This document shows positions 49,905 to 58,573 of a stretch of 64,000 nt of DNA, in pieces. Below the pieces are notes generated by a model, which was not told where the DNA came from, did not search any database, and saw only the letters and a program-made list of their open reading frames with translations. The stretch is from Pseudomonas sp. IPO3778 (GTDB lineage Bacteria > Pseudomonadota > Gammaproteobacteria > Pseudomonadales > Pseudomonadaceae), in contig NZ_JACARC010000011.1 of the NCBI RefSeq assembly GCF_013386825.1, positions 1-64,000 on the forward strand, in the 5' to 3' direction. Within the stretch, counting starts at the first letter, position 1; every line of letters begins with the position of its first letter. Both the position numbers and the translations under genes were made by a program.

Positions 49905-51152
49905 ATGAACACACCACGTATCTGGCTGTCCCTGTTGGGCATGCCCCTTGCGGCGACGGCGGCTGAAGGCGGTTTTATCGAAGGCTCCACCGCCAGCTTG
50001 CAGGCCCGCAATTACTACTTTAGCCGCGACTTCTCCGACATCGTTGGGGCCAACAAACAGTCGAAGGCCGAGGAGTGGGGCCAGGGTTTTATCCTGACTT
50101 ACAAATCCGGCTACACCCCGGGGCCCGTCGGTTTTGGTTTGGATGCACTGGGCACCCTGGGCCTCAAGCTCGACAGCAGCCCCGACCGGACCAATACCGG
50201 TTTGCTTCCGGTCAAGGGCGATGGCAGTGCCCCGGACGATTACAGCCGTTTGGGGCTGACGTTCAAGGCCAAGTTTTCCAGGACTGAACTGAAGGTCGGT
50301 GAGCTGCAACCCAACCTGCCGGTGCTGGCGTTCAGCGATATCCGCCTGCTGCCGCCGAGCTATCAGGGCGTGAGTGTCAGCTCCGGTGAAATCGCCGGCC
50401 TTACGCTGCAGGCCGGCCATTTGACCACCACCAGCCTGCGCAACGAGGCGGGCGACGAGAAGATGATCGCCATGCTCGGCCACGTGCCGCAGCGCGGCGC
50501 CGAAAGTGATGCCTTCAACTACGTCGGTGGCGACTACGCCTTCAACACTAATCGCACCACCGTCAGCTACTGGCATGGCCAACTCAAAGACATCTACCGC
50601 CAGGAGTTTGTCGGCCTCAAGCACAGCCAGCCGATAGGCAACTGGGTGCTCGGCGCCAACCTCGGTTACTACGACGCTCGGGAAGACGGCGACACGTTGC
50701 TCGGCAAGATCGACAACCAGGCGTTTTTCTCCCTGCTGTCGGCCAGGCGTGGCGGGCACACGTTCTATGTCGGTTACCAGGCCATGTACGGCGACAGCGC
50801 TTTTCCACGGGTCTTCGCCAATATCTCGCCCCTGGGCAACGAGGTGCCCACCTACGAGTTCGCCTACACCGACGAACGCTCCTGGCAAGCACGGTACGAC
50901 TACGACTTCGCCGCGCTGGGTCTACCGGGGCTGACCACCACCGTGCGCTATATCACCGGTGACAACGTGACCACCGGCGCCGGCTATGAAGGCAAGGACC
51001 GCGAGCGGGACCTGGATATCGGCTATGTGGTGCAAAGCGGCACCCTGAGCGGCCTGGGCATTCGGGTGCGCAACGTCATGGCCCGCTCGAACTACCGCAG
51101 CGATATTGACGAGAACCGGCTGATCCTCAGTTACACCTGGAAACTGCTTTAG
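49905..51152 (+). CDS. benF: BenF-like OprD-family porin
   Basis: This outer-membrane specific channel of the OprD family, 415 residues, likely admits benzoate. The signal peptide ends near AATAAEGGF. The opening [21 protein letters not shown] and the end [14 protein letters not shown] are hallmarks of the 18-strand family. Alternating amphipathic strands are seen throughout ([28 protein letters not shown]). It follows benK by 39 nt. It ends the ben cluster; catA and catBC are not in the window. Confidence 0.92.
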   Translation: MNTPRIWLSLLGMPLAATAAEGGFIEGSTASLQARNYYFSRDFSDIVGANKQSKAEEWGQGFILTYKSGYTPGPVGFGLDALGTLGLKLDSSPDRTNTGLLPVKGDGSAPDDYSRLGLTFKAKFSRTELKVGELQPNLPVLAFSDIRLLPPSYQGVSVSSGEIAGLTLQAGHLTTTSLRNEAGDEKMIAMLGHVPQRGAESDAFNYVGGDYAFNTNRTTVSYWHGQLKDIYRQEFVGLKHSQPIGNWVLGANLGYYDAREDGDTLLGKIDNQAFFSLLSARRGGHTFYVGYQAMYGDSAFPRVFANISPLGNEVPTYEFAYTDERSWQARYDYDFAALGLPGLTTTVRYITGDNVTTGAGYEGKDRERDLDIGYVVQSGTLSGLGIRVRNVMARSNYRSDIDENRLILSYTWKLL

Positions 51153-51432
51153 ACGCCCGCCTGGCACGGGGCTCGGCTAACGCGTGGCGGTATTGCGGAT
51201 AGACGAGCCCAGTGTCTTGCGAAACATACTGATAAACGAGCGCACGCCCCAAACGCCGGCCACCTCCACGTACTGAGGAAACGCACGCGCCGATAGCCGC
51301 AACCGTTTTGGCCAAGAGGCATCAACGCCTCTCAAGGCTGATAGGAATAGGCAAACCTCCCAGATTTACCGGCATAGGTCGACGGTGATTACCTGACTAC
51401 CATGGGTACACGTCAACCAAGAGGCATTTCCC

Positions 51433-52266
51433 ATGAGTCTTCACAAAACCCTGTTTATCACCGGTATCAGCAGCGGCTTCGGCAAGGCCCTGGCGGCAGA
51501 GGCGTTGGCTGCCGGCCACCGCGTCATCGGTACCGTGCGCAACGCCGCGGCCCTGGAAGCGTTTGAAGCATTGTCTGCGGAGCGCGCCCACGGGGTAATT
51601 CTGGATGTCACCGACTTTGAGCGGATCGACAGCGTCATCGCCGAGGTGGAAACCCGCTTCGGCCCGGTGGACGTGCTGGTGAACAATGCGGGCTACGGTC
51701 ATGAAGGCATTTTCGAAGAGTCACCGCTGGACGACATGCGTCGTCAGTTCGACGTCAACGTGTTCGGCGCCGTGGCGGTGACCAAGGCCTTCGTGCCGTA
51801 CTTCCGTCAGCGCCGCAGCGGGCACATCCTCAACATCACGTCCATGGGCGGCACCATTACCATGCCGGGTATCGCCTACTACTGCGGTAGCAAGTTTGCG
51901 CTGGAAGGCATCTCCGACACCCTGAGCAAAGAACTCAAACCGTTCAACATCTTTGTCACGGCCGTGGCACCGGGCTCGTTTCGCACCGATTGGGCCGGCC
52001 GCTCGATGCAGCGTACGCCCCGCAGTATTGCCGACTACGATGCCAGCTTTGATCCGGTGCGCCAGGCGCGGGAAGAGAAAAGCGGCCACCAATTGGGTGA
52101 CCCGCAAAAAGCCGCACAAGCGATGTTGACGTTGATTGCCAGCGACAACCCACCGGCGCATCTGCTGCTGGGCAGTGATGCGCTGGGCTATGTGCGGGAA
52201 AAACTCGCGCAGTCCCTGCGGGATATCGATCAGTGGGAGGCACTGACGCGGTCTACGGATGGTTGA
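51433..52266 (+). CDS. SDR-family oxidoreductase
   Basis: This short-chain dehydrogenase/reductase of 277 residues has LFITGISSGFGKALA (NADP(H)-type glycine motif), NNAGYGHEG, the catalytic Ser in LNITSMGG, and the YxxxK motif in YYCGSKFALEGISDTLSKEL. It is the 'classical' type with an extended C-terminus (DPVRQAREEKSGHQLGDPQKAAQAM), common among proteobacterial SDRs of unknown substrate. AGAGG stands 7 nt before the ATG. It is flanked by about 280 bp upstream without genes and converges on the PfpI gene. Confidence 0.88.
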   Translation: MSLHKTLFITGISSGFGKALAAEALAAGHRVIGTVRNAAALEAFEALSAERAHGVILDVTDFERIDSVIAEVETRFGPVDVLVNNAGYGHEGIFEESPLDDMRRQFDVNVFGAVAVTKAFVPYFRQRRSGHILNITSMGGTITMPGIAYYCGSKFALEGISDTLSKELKPFNIFVTAVAPGSFRTDWAGRSMQRTPRSIADYDASFDPVRQAREEKSGHQLGDPQKAAQAMLTLIASDNPPAHLLLGSDALGYVREKLAQSLRDIDQWEALTRSTDG

Positions 52267-52410
52267 TGTCCGGGTCCCCAGGACACCGTTGACACCTTGG
52301 TTTTCGTAGGGGGTGAAGTCGAACTGAGGCTGACCGCCGCGAATATCGCTGCACCAAGGCGCAGGAATGACTGATCGAGGTTCGGTGAGCACAACGTTAC
52401 GGAACGGCGA

Positions 52411-53142
52411 TCAGGCGGGAACCCGTTTTGATAACTGCGCTCGACGCTCCATATGCTCATTCGCGACTCTCACCGCTTCGTCAGTTCGCCCCCACAGCCC
52501 CGTTATCTGCGCGACGATCTCCGGCCGCGCGGTACGTGGGTTCCCCGAGTTCATTGTCGGCTGCGGGTCGTACTCGAGCACGAGTTGCGTAAACTCAGCC
52601 GCGTCCCGACCTTTGAGCTCGGCGATGACCTTCAGCGCAAAGTCGATACCTGCCGTTACACCACCCCCTGTGATTCGGTTCCTGTCGACGCATACCCGTT
52701 CGTAGCTCGGTTCGATACCCAGTGCGATGAGCGGTTCGTAGAAAGGCCAATAGGTCGCTGCACGGTAGCCCTCCAATAATCCCGCCATAGCAAGCAGTAC
52801 AGAGCCTGTGCATACGGCGGTTACATAGGTGGCCGTCTTTCCTGCGCGAGCAATGAAATCGAGCAGCTCCTGGTCCTTCATGATTTCAGGCGTTCCTCCG
52901 CCACCTGCGACAAACAGCACGTCCAGGTTATCTGGAACGTCATCAATCGTGATCGTGGGGTTGATGGTAACGCCCATATCGGTGGGAACGGGCTCCAGGG
53001 TCTTCCAGATGATGTGGGTTTTGGCATGAAGGCCGAACGCCGTCTGTGGGCCAGCCAGGTCCTGCAAAGTGAAACCAGGAAAAATCACCATGCCAATCTG
53101 CAGTTGGCGGTTTTCAATCGTATTGCTCATCTCATCAGACAT
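52411..53142 (-). CDS. DJ-1/PfpI-family protein, isonitrile hydratase-like
   Basis: This 243-residue member of the DJ-1/PfpI (class I glutamine amidotransferase-like) family has its nucleophile-elbow Cys in TAVCTGSVLLA. The opening LQIGMVIFPGFTLQDLAGPQTAF and the later RAATYWPFYEPL, ITGGGVTAGIDFAL resemble isonitrile hydratase InhA of P. putida and ThiJ-like proteins. The function is therefore likely hydrolase/hydratase but unproven. The ribosome site AGGAG is adjacent to a perfect 8-bp hairpin. It is divergent from a GlxA-type AraC regulator and probably controlled by it. Confidence 0.82.
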   Translation of the reverse strand: MSDEMSNTIENRQLQIGMVIFPGFTLQDLAGPQTAFGLHAKTHIIWKTLEPVPTDMGVTINPTITIDDVPDNLDVLFVAGGGGTPEIMKDQELLDFIARAGKTATYVTAVCTGSVLLAMAGLLEGYRAATYWPFYEPLIALGIEPSYERVCVDRNRITGGGVTAGIDFALKVIAELKGRDAAEFTQLVLEYDPQPTMNSGNPRTARPEIVAQITGLWGRTDEAVRVANEHMERRAQLSKRVPA

Positions 53143-53151
53143 TACCGTCTC

Positions 53152-53173
53152 CTCTCGTCGTACTTGACGAGAG
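53152..53173. promoter_or_regulatory. Inverted repeat in the pfpI/glxA gap
   Basis: CTCTCGTC and GACGAGAG form a perfect 8-bp inverted repeat around a 6-nt centre. It lies 10-31 nt upstream of the pfpI start, touching its ribosome site. It may be an operator for the divergent GlxA-type regulator or an RNA hairpin limiting pfpI translation. Confidence 0.6.
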
Positions 53174-53269
53174 AGTATTCCTGCTGGACGCTGCAGGTGA
53201 GTGGCTTAAACGACATCAAGCGATCGTTTTCTGCCAATTACTTTAAGGTTGAGAGCGGAGGCCAACGCC

Positions 53270-54211
53270 GTGCATAAAATTGCTGTTCTGGTATTGAATG
53301 ACGTGGTGCCGTTGGACTTTGGTATTGCCTATCAGGTTTTCGCTTTGGCTTCTCAGGTCGATGGCAGCAACGCATACGAGGTGGAGGTGTGCGCACCCGA
53401 GCAGACAATTCGGTCCGCTGGCTTTGATATGCAGGTGCGGTACGGCCTCGACCGTCTTGAGTTAGCCCACACTATTGTCGTTCCAGGGTGTGAAGACCCG
53501 TTTGGAGAGGTTCCAGAGGCGGTAAGAATCGCTCTTCGCGAGGCCTATGTTCGGGGTGCAAGATTGGTATCAATCTGCACGGGGGCTTTTATCCTTGCCG
53601 CGAGCGGTCTTCTTGACGGAAAGCGCGCGACTACGCATTGGCGTTTCACCGAGGACTTGGCCAAGCTTCACCCAGAGATACACGTAGAACCTAACGTTCT
53701 GTTCGTCGATGAAGGAAGCATCGTGACTTCGGCCGGCGCGTCAGCAGGATTGGATATGTGTTTGCACCTCGTGCGACGCGATTACGGTCAGTCTGTTGCG
53801 GCAAACACGGCCCGCCTAGCGGTCGCGCCACTGTACCGTGATGGTGGTCAGGCTCAGTTTATTCGTCAGGAGCTTCCAGGCTCTCCAACGAGCTTAATGC
53901 CCTTGATCGAATGGGTACGGGACAATTTGAGCAGTTCGCACACGGTCGATAATCTTGCGGCACGAGCCAACATGAGCGCTCGCACCTTCGCTCGGCGATT
54001 TCAAGAACAGACCGGTACTACACCTTTACAGTGGCTTCTCACCGCTCGTATTGATCGAGCGCGGGCATTGCTTGAGGAGAGCGAGACATCGATTGATCAA
54101 ACAGCATTTCTTTGCGGATTCGGGTCTGCGGTGACCTTCCGTTCACGGTTTCGGAGAGTCGTTGGCCTGACGCCCACGGAGTACCGGCGTCGTTTCAACT
54201 CGGCAAGCTAA
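53270..54211 (+). CDS. GlxA-type AraC regulator with DJ-1 domain
   Basis: This 313-residue transcription factor has an N-terminal DJ-1/PfpI-like sensor (about residues 1-180, with Cys in SICTGAFILAASGLLDGKRATTHW). A C-terminal AraC HTH follows at about residues 215-310: NLAARANMSARTFARRFQEQTGTTPLQWLLTARIDRARALLEE, then FRSRFRRVVGLTPTEYRRRF. I chose the GTG at 53270, with GGAGG 8 nt upstream. Codon use is less GC-biased than nearby genes (ATA, AGA, TTA, CGA occur), hinting at separate ancestry. It is divergent from the PfpI gene. Confidence 0.87.
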   Translation: MHKIAVLVLNDVVPLDFGIAYQVFALASQVDGSNAYEVEVCAPEQTIRSAGFDMQVRYGLDRLELAHTIVVPGCEDPFGEVPEAVRIALREAYVRGARLVSICTGAFILAASGLLDGKRATTHWRFTEDLAKLHPEIHVEPNVLFVDEGSIVTSAGASAGLDMCLHLVRRDYGQSVAANTARLAVAPLYRDGGQAQFIRQELPGSPTSLMPLIEWVRDNLSSSHTVDNLAARANMSARTFARRFQEQTGTTPLQWLLTARIDRARALLEESETSIDQTAFLCGFGSAVTFRSRFRRVVGLTPTEYRRRFNSAS

Positions 54212-54284
54212 CGCTGTCATCGCAGAACCATGCCGGCGCTGTTTCCGGCAAACGAAGATGACGCCGCCGTCGCGGGGGATTCCA

Positions 54285-55199
54285 TTACAGGCTATCCGGA
54301 TCCCCAAAAAACATCTGAATCCGCGACCTTAACCAACGCTCCCCCGGATCATTGTCCTGGGACCCGCGCCACGCCATGTGCAATTCAAACGTGCGCACCG
54401 GCAATGGCGGCTCTTCAGCCCGCAAGCCACCCGCAGACGTCAACGCCTCAGCGGCATAGTCCGGCACGGTCGCGACAATATCGGTGCCCGCCAGCAACGT
54501 CCCCAGCCCATTGAACTGCGGTACCGCCAGCACCACATGACGCTTGCGGCCAAGTTTCTCCAGCTCTTCATCCAGAAACCCGCTCAAATCCCCGGCGAAC
54601 GACACCAAGGCGTGGGGCCGTGCGCAGAAGTCGTCCAGGCTCATGGAGCCCGGCATGCTGTCGGCCCTCAGCAGCATCGGCTTGCTGCGGCGCAATACCT
54701 TGCGCTTGGCGTTGGCCGGCAGGTCGGTGGTGTAGCTCACGCCAATGGAGATTTCCCCGGAGGCCAGCAGGCCGGGCATCAGGATGTAGTTGACGCGGCG
54801 CACCACCAGCACGATGCCCGGGGCTTCGGCGCGCAGGCGCTTGAGCAGCAGGGGCAGCAGGGCGAATTCGACGTCGTCCGACAGGCCGATGCGGAATACG
54901 GCGGTGCTGGTGGCCGGGTCGAATTCGGAGGCGCGGCTGACGGCGGTGGAAATCGAGTCGAGGGCCGGGGAGAGCAGGGCGAAGATCTCCACCGCACGGG
55001 CCGATGGCTCCATGCTGCGCCCGGTACGCACGAACAGCGGGTCGTCGAACAGGCCGCGCAGGCGCGACAACGCCGCGCTGATGGCCGGCTGGCCCAGGAA
55101 CAATTTCTCGGCAGCACGGGTCACACTGCGTTCATGCATCAAGGTTTCGAATACGATCAACAGGTTGAGGTCGACACGACGCAGGTCGTTACGGTTCAT
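54285..55199 (-). CDS. mexT: MexT, LysR-type activator of mexEF-oprN
   Basis: This LysR regulator of 304 residues opens with DLRRVDLNLLIVFETLMHERSVTRAAEKLFLGQPAISAALSRLRGLFDDPLFVR (winged HTH). An effector domain follows with FRIGLSDDVEFALLPLLLKRLRAEAPGI and the tail WLRSRIQMFFGDPDSL. These stretches agree almost throughout with P. aeruginosa MexT as I remember it. MexT activates the pump operon and mexS. Here it is divergent from mexS, with 248 bp between. The pump genes lie about 24 kb away, not adjacent as in P. aeruginosa. Confidence 0.9.
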   Translation of the reverse strand: MNRNDLRRVDLNLLIVFETLMHERSVTRAAEKLFLGQPAISAALSRLRGLFDDPLFVRTGRSMEPSARAVEIFALLSPALDSISTAVSRASEFDPATSTAVFRIGLSDDVEFALLPLLLKRLRAEAPGIVLVVRRVNYILMPGLLASGEISIGVSYTTDLPANAKRKVLRRSKPMLLRADSMPGSMSLDDFCARPHALVSFAGDLSGFLDEELEKLGRKRHVVLAVPQFNGLGTLLAGTDIVATVPDYAAEALTSAGGLRAEEPPLPVRTFELHMAWRGSQDNDPGERWLRSRIQMFFGDPDSL

Positions 55200-55447
55200 C
55201 TTGTGTCCCAGGCGGCGTCAGTAAACTTGACGGGAGCGGTCATATAAGAACAATGACCGGCATGAATCTTACGGGGAAAGGCTGGTACTCTGCACCGGCT
55301 AATTCAGTTTTCCTGCATGGTTTGGTGCGTTTTCCGTATGTGCGGAATCAATGACAGGCATGTCGACTATTAACGGCGACCGGTGGTCTTGCTCCGAAAG
55401 CCCAGATAGAGTTCATGGCAATAGAGGTTACTTTGACGAGGTTTGCG

Positions 55448-56470
55448 ATGTCCCGCACGATCCGTTTTCACAAGTTTGGTCCGGCCGAGGTGCTCAAATG
55501 CGAAGAGCATGCAGCCGCTAAGCCCGCACCGGGCGAAGTGCAGGTGCGCGTCGAAGCGATTGGCATCAGCTGGTACGACATTCTGTGGCGCCAGAACCTG
55601 GCGTCGTCCCATGCTCGCCTGCCATCAGGCCTGGGCCATGAAATGGCCGGTGTGGTCGTGGCCGTAGGCGAGGGCGTCGATGACCTGGCAGTCGGTGACA
55701 AGGTCGCCAGCTTCCCGGCCGAGAGCCCCAATGATTACCCGGTATACGGCGAACAGATCGTTCTGCCGCGTTCGGCCCTGACCCGTTACCCGGATGTGTT
55801 GAGCCCGATCGAAGCCAGCGTGCACTACACGCCGTTGCTCATCGCCTACTTTGCGTACATGGACCTGGCACGGGTCAAACCCGGGCAGTTCGCCCTGGTG
55901 ACAGACGCCAGCCACTGTGCCGGCCCTTCGTTTGTGCAACTGGGCAAAGCCCTGGGTGTGCGGGTGATTGCCGCGACCAAGACCAGTGATGAGCGGGAAT
56001 ACCTGCTGTCCCTGGGGGCAGAGAAGGTCATTGTCACTGAAGAACAGGACCTGCTGATGCAAGTCAACAAGTTCACCGATAACCGCGGCGTTAACGTGGT
56101 GTTCGATGGCTTGGGTGGCCCACAGATGTCGCTGCTGGGTGATGTGTTGGCGCCCCGTGGCAGCCTGGTGTTGTACGGCCTGCAAGGCGGCAATCAGACG
56201 CCATTTCCGGCCTGTGCCGCGTTCCAGAAGAACATTCAGTTCTTTGTGCACTGCATCGGCAACTTCACCGGCAAACCGGAGCTGGGGATCATCCAGGACC
56301 AGGTTGCCTTGCAGCGAGCCCTGCGTGACATCAATCAACTGACGGCCGACAAGGTGCTGGTACCGCTGAAAACCACGGTATTTCCGTTCAGTCAGTTCGT
56401 CGAAGCGCACCGTTACATGGACGAATGTCCGTGCCGTGAGCGCGTTGCCTTGCAGGTAGAAGCTGTTTGA
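55448..56470 (+). CDS. mexS: MexS-like zinc-type quinone/alcohol oxidoreductase
   Basis: This medium-chain dehydrogenase of 340 residues has the GroES-like N-domain (GLGHEMAGVVVAVGEGVDDLAVGDKVASFPA) and a Rossmann C-domain. The MexS-like tail includes FTGKPELGI, ALRDINQLTADKVLVP and FVEAHRYMDECP. The cofactor domain holds SLGAEKVIVTEEQDL and NVVFDGLGGPQMSLLGDVLAPRG. MexS detoxifies or signals electrophile stress, and its loss turns MexT on. I chose the ATG at 55448 with GAGG 6 nt upstream. It is divergent from mexT. Confidence 0.86.
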   Translation: MSRTIRFHKFGPAEVLKCEEHAAAKPAPGEVQVRVEAIGISWYDILWRQNLASSHARLPSGLGHEMAGVVVAVGEGVDDLAVGDKVASFPAESPNDYPVYGEQIVLPRSALTRYPDVLSPIEASVHYTPLLIAYFAYMDLARVKPGQFALVTDASHCAGPSFVQLGKALGVRVIAATKTSDEREYLLSLGAEKVIVTEEQDLLMQVNKFTDNRGVNVVFDGLGGPQMSLLGDVLAPRGSLVLYGLQGGNQTPFPACAAFQKNIQFFVHCIGNFTGKPELGIIQDQVALQRALRDINQLTADKVLVPLKTTVFPFSQFVEAHRYMDECPCRERVALQVEAV

Positions 56471-56765
56471 TCTGTGGGAATATTCTCAAGCGAGTATTCC
56501 TGCCCCCGGGCGCATGGGGTATATGCGCCATTTGACAGGGTTTAACCTGCTCACCGTTTGATCCGGGAATTTAAGGTTTGAGCCCGGTAAATCATACGCT
56601 TCCCCCTTACGCCGCCCTGAATCCCAGTGCGGCGTTGTCGTGTCTGGACGGCCCATACCGATGGCCCGCCGCCATCTGAACTGGTTTTTGCCCGGGTTCT
56701 GTATCTGTTAATCATTATTCAAGCGCTGATAATTGCCCCGTCACTTTCATCTCAAGGATTGAGCA
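56471..56765. other. Intergenic region between mexS and the microORF
   Basis: About 295 bp. A weak imperfect hairpin (GGAATA ... TATTCC, 56477-56500) follows the mexS stop. A/T-rich sequence near 56700-56745 (ATCATTATTC, GATAATT) would suit a promoter for the microORF. I see nothing else. Confidence 0.4.
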
Positions 56766-56921
56766 ATGATTGAATATCTGAAATCGCCACGCGTGTCCGT
56801 TACCCCCAATAACGTTGTGTATGCCCGGCCAGGCGCAAAACCATTATTAAAGTTGGTAGTGTCGGAAGTTTCTTTAGTTTGTAAGTTAAAGCGGAGTAGG
56901 AAGTTGTCAGGGTATTCCTAA
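56766..56921 (+). CDS. Putative 51-residue microprotein
   Basis: A 51-codon ORF opens with ATG, preceded by AAGGA 8 nt upstream. The protein begins MIEYLKSPRVSVTPNNVVYA, continues with a hydrophobic LLKLVVSEVSLVCKL and ends in the basic KRSRKLSGYS. Net charge is strongly positive. The gene is A/T-rich for this genome (several TTA, AGT and AGG codons). It lies 206 bp upstream of the orphan 473-residue gene, on the same strand. It could be a peptide precursor, a leader peptide or not translated at all. I recognise no family. Confidence 0.4.
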   Translation: MIEYLKSPRVSVTPNNVVYARPGAKPLLKLVVSEVSLVCKLKRSRKLSGYS

Positions 56922-57030
56922 GGCCGCCCATTTGAGCTTCGCGCCCCGGCGCTTGGCGCTTTTCCCGGGCTGGAAGCCCCGAAGCGGCCATTGCGTGATA
57001 GCACGCGGTGCTAATCTCATTTCAATGTCA

Positions 57031-57068
57031 TCTGTTGCAACAGACAACGCCCCTACAGAAACAACAGA
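57031..57068. promoter_or_regulatory. Palindrome plus repeat half-site before the orphan gene
   Basis: TCTGTTGCAACAGA (57031-57044) is a perfect 14-bp palindrome. The half-site CAACAGA recurs as a direct repeat at 57062-57068. MocR-type regulators often bind such combined inverted and direct repeats, and a MocR gene lies downstream. Confidence 0.6.
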
Positions 57069-57127
57069 TCCGGCACATACCGTTAACGGTCGCCCGAAAC
57101 TGATATTTCAACTCAGGTAGTAGAACT

Positions 57128-58549
57128 ATGAGCGCTATTCACGAGCAAGCCATGAACTATGTCTATCAACAAGTATTACAACGCTTGGTAGGGCATTTCT
57201 CTCGAACTGAACGCACTTCCCTTCAATTGTTGATTCAACGCATCGTGGTGGCGGCAGGCGGCATGGAGCGGATCGGTGAATACAAGGTGCTGGTGGCCCA
57301 CGGCACCGGCGCCGGCAGCAGTTACGCCTTGACCTTGCTGCGTGCGGCCCAGCTGACGCTTGCGGGCCGCACGCCGCGTACCTTTCAGTTACGCGTGGCG
57401 ACATTGCGCCATGCCGGCATGACGCAAACGGCGCTGGACACGCTGCATCGAGGCTACAGCGCGCTGTTCCTGCATGATGACCCGCGGGTCGAACTGTTGA
57501 TGGTGGAGAACCGCCAGGTGTTGCCGTTCAACCACCTGCGGCCGGCGTCCGATATGGCGCAGGACACCAGCCGGCGCAACATGCTGATGGTGGGCCATCT
57601 GACCTCGGGGGACCTGGGCCAGACGTTGTGCAATGACGCCTACCTGGCGCTCGGCGATTTTTATCAGCGTGTGACCACGTGGCACGGCGGGGTGCACGCA
57701 CTGGTCAGCGCAGACTCTACCCGCAAGCAGCGCGAGTACCTGGCATGGCTGAAGAAGGCGGCGCTGTCGGCGGGCGCCGCGGTGCCTGCGCGCCAGCCGT
57801 TGGTGCTCAGCGGGTTGTTTGCGCGCATGGACGAGTGGAGCGCCGAATATCACAGCGATGTATACGGCGAGCACCACGAGGCGGTTGATCAGTGCGACAA
57901 GGACCACCACCGCCACCTGGCCTATATCGGCATTGCCGACCTGCTGGATGCGGTGGAATACGCCAGCGGGCCGCTATTGAGGCAGTTTCTGGGCTATCGA
58001 CCGGACGAGTTTGGCTTTCATTTCAGCCACCCGGGCTACGTGAACCCGTTGCTGATGGCCCATCTGCGCGGCCTGCAAGCCGAGTGCCTGCGGGAGCTGG
58101 ATTATGAGGAGGGGGCCTGGGGGTTTACGCAGCAGGCCACGCTGTTTATGCGGCGCAAGCAGATTCCCGAACACCGGATTGAAAAAGCCGCCAGCCCGGA
58201 GGGCCGTGCCCTGTCGGCCAGCTACGCCCATGAGCAGTTCGGGCTGGACGAAAACCAACTGAGCTGCCTGATGTTTTCGCCGTTTATCCGTCACGGCGAG
58301 CGTCTCGAAAGCTTTTTGCGCCAATGCCATCCGGGCATGCTGGTGGCGCTCCCTGAGCTGCACAAGGCATTACAAGGCAAGCCTGTGGCCGAGATGCTGG
58401 TGCAATGGGCGACCGACATCAGCGGTTTGCCCATCAACCTGCTGCAACACCTCTACCGCAAGCGGCCGGCCACCGCGATTGTGCAGATGACCGCCGCGCC
58501 GAAGCGAGGTGCACCCGCCCTGGCAACCTGCCAACTGGCCGGGCGTTAA
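57128..58549 (+). CDS. Orphan 473-residue protein of unknown function
   Basis: I recognise no family. The protein appears soluble and cytoplasmic, with no signal peptide or membrane helix. The N-terminal part contains LVAHGTGAGSSYALTLLRAAQLTLAG. A striking acidic/His stretch, EHHEAVDQCDKDHHRHLAYIGIADLLDAVE (about residues 248-277), could bind metal. A conserved-looking FHFSHPGYVNPLLMAHLRGLQAECLRELDYEEGAWGF follows. Length and codon use support a real gene. It lies 24 nt before a MocR regulator on the same strand, so the pair is likely an operon. The upstream palindrome is its probable operator. Confidence 0.72.
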   Translation: MSAIHEQAMNYVYQQVLQRLVGHFSRTERTSLQLLIQRIVVAAGGMERIGEYKVLVAHGTGAGSSYALTLLRAAQLTLAGRTPRTFQLRVATLRHAGMTQTALDTLHRGYSALFLHDDPRVELLMVENRQVLPFNHLRPASDMAQDTSRRNMLMVGHLTSGDLGQTLCNDAYLALGDFYQRVTTWHGGVHALVSADSTRKQREYLAWLKKAALSAGAAVPARQPLVLSGLFARMDEWSAEYHSDVYGEHHEAVDQCDKDHHRHLAYIGIADLLDAVEYASGPLLRQFLGYRPDEFGFHFSHPGYVNPLLMAHLRGLQAECLRELDYEEGAWGFTQQATLFMRRKQIPEHRIEKAASPEGRALSASYAHEQFGLDENQLSCLMFSPFIRHGERLESFLRQCHPGMLVALPELHKALQGKPVAEMLVQWATDISGLPINLLQHLYRKRPATAIVQMTAAPKRGAPALATCQLAGR

Positions 58550-58573
58550 GGGCGTGCCGGCGGGTCAACAGCG

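Noticed and set aside
48813..50888. 691-codon minus-strand open frame
   Set aside because: Antisense to benK and benF; the product has no recognisable fold and is Gln/Gly/His-rich.
55320..55370. Possible MexT box in the mexT/mexS gap (ATCAATGACAGGCATGTCGAC)
   Set aside because: It has both ATCA and GTCGA elements but at the wrong spacing (11 rather than 5 bases), so I did not annotate it.
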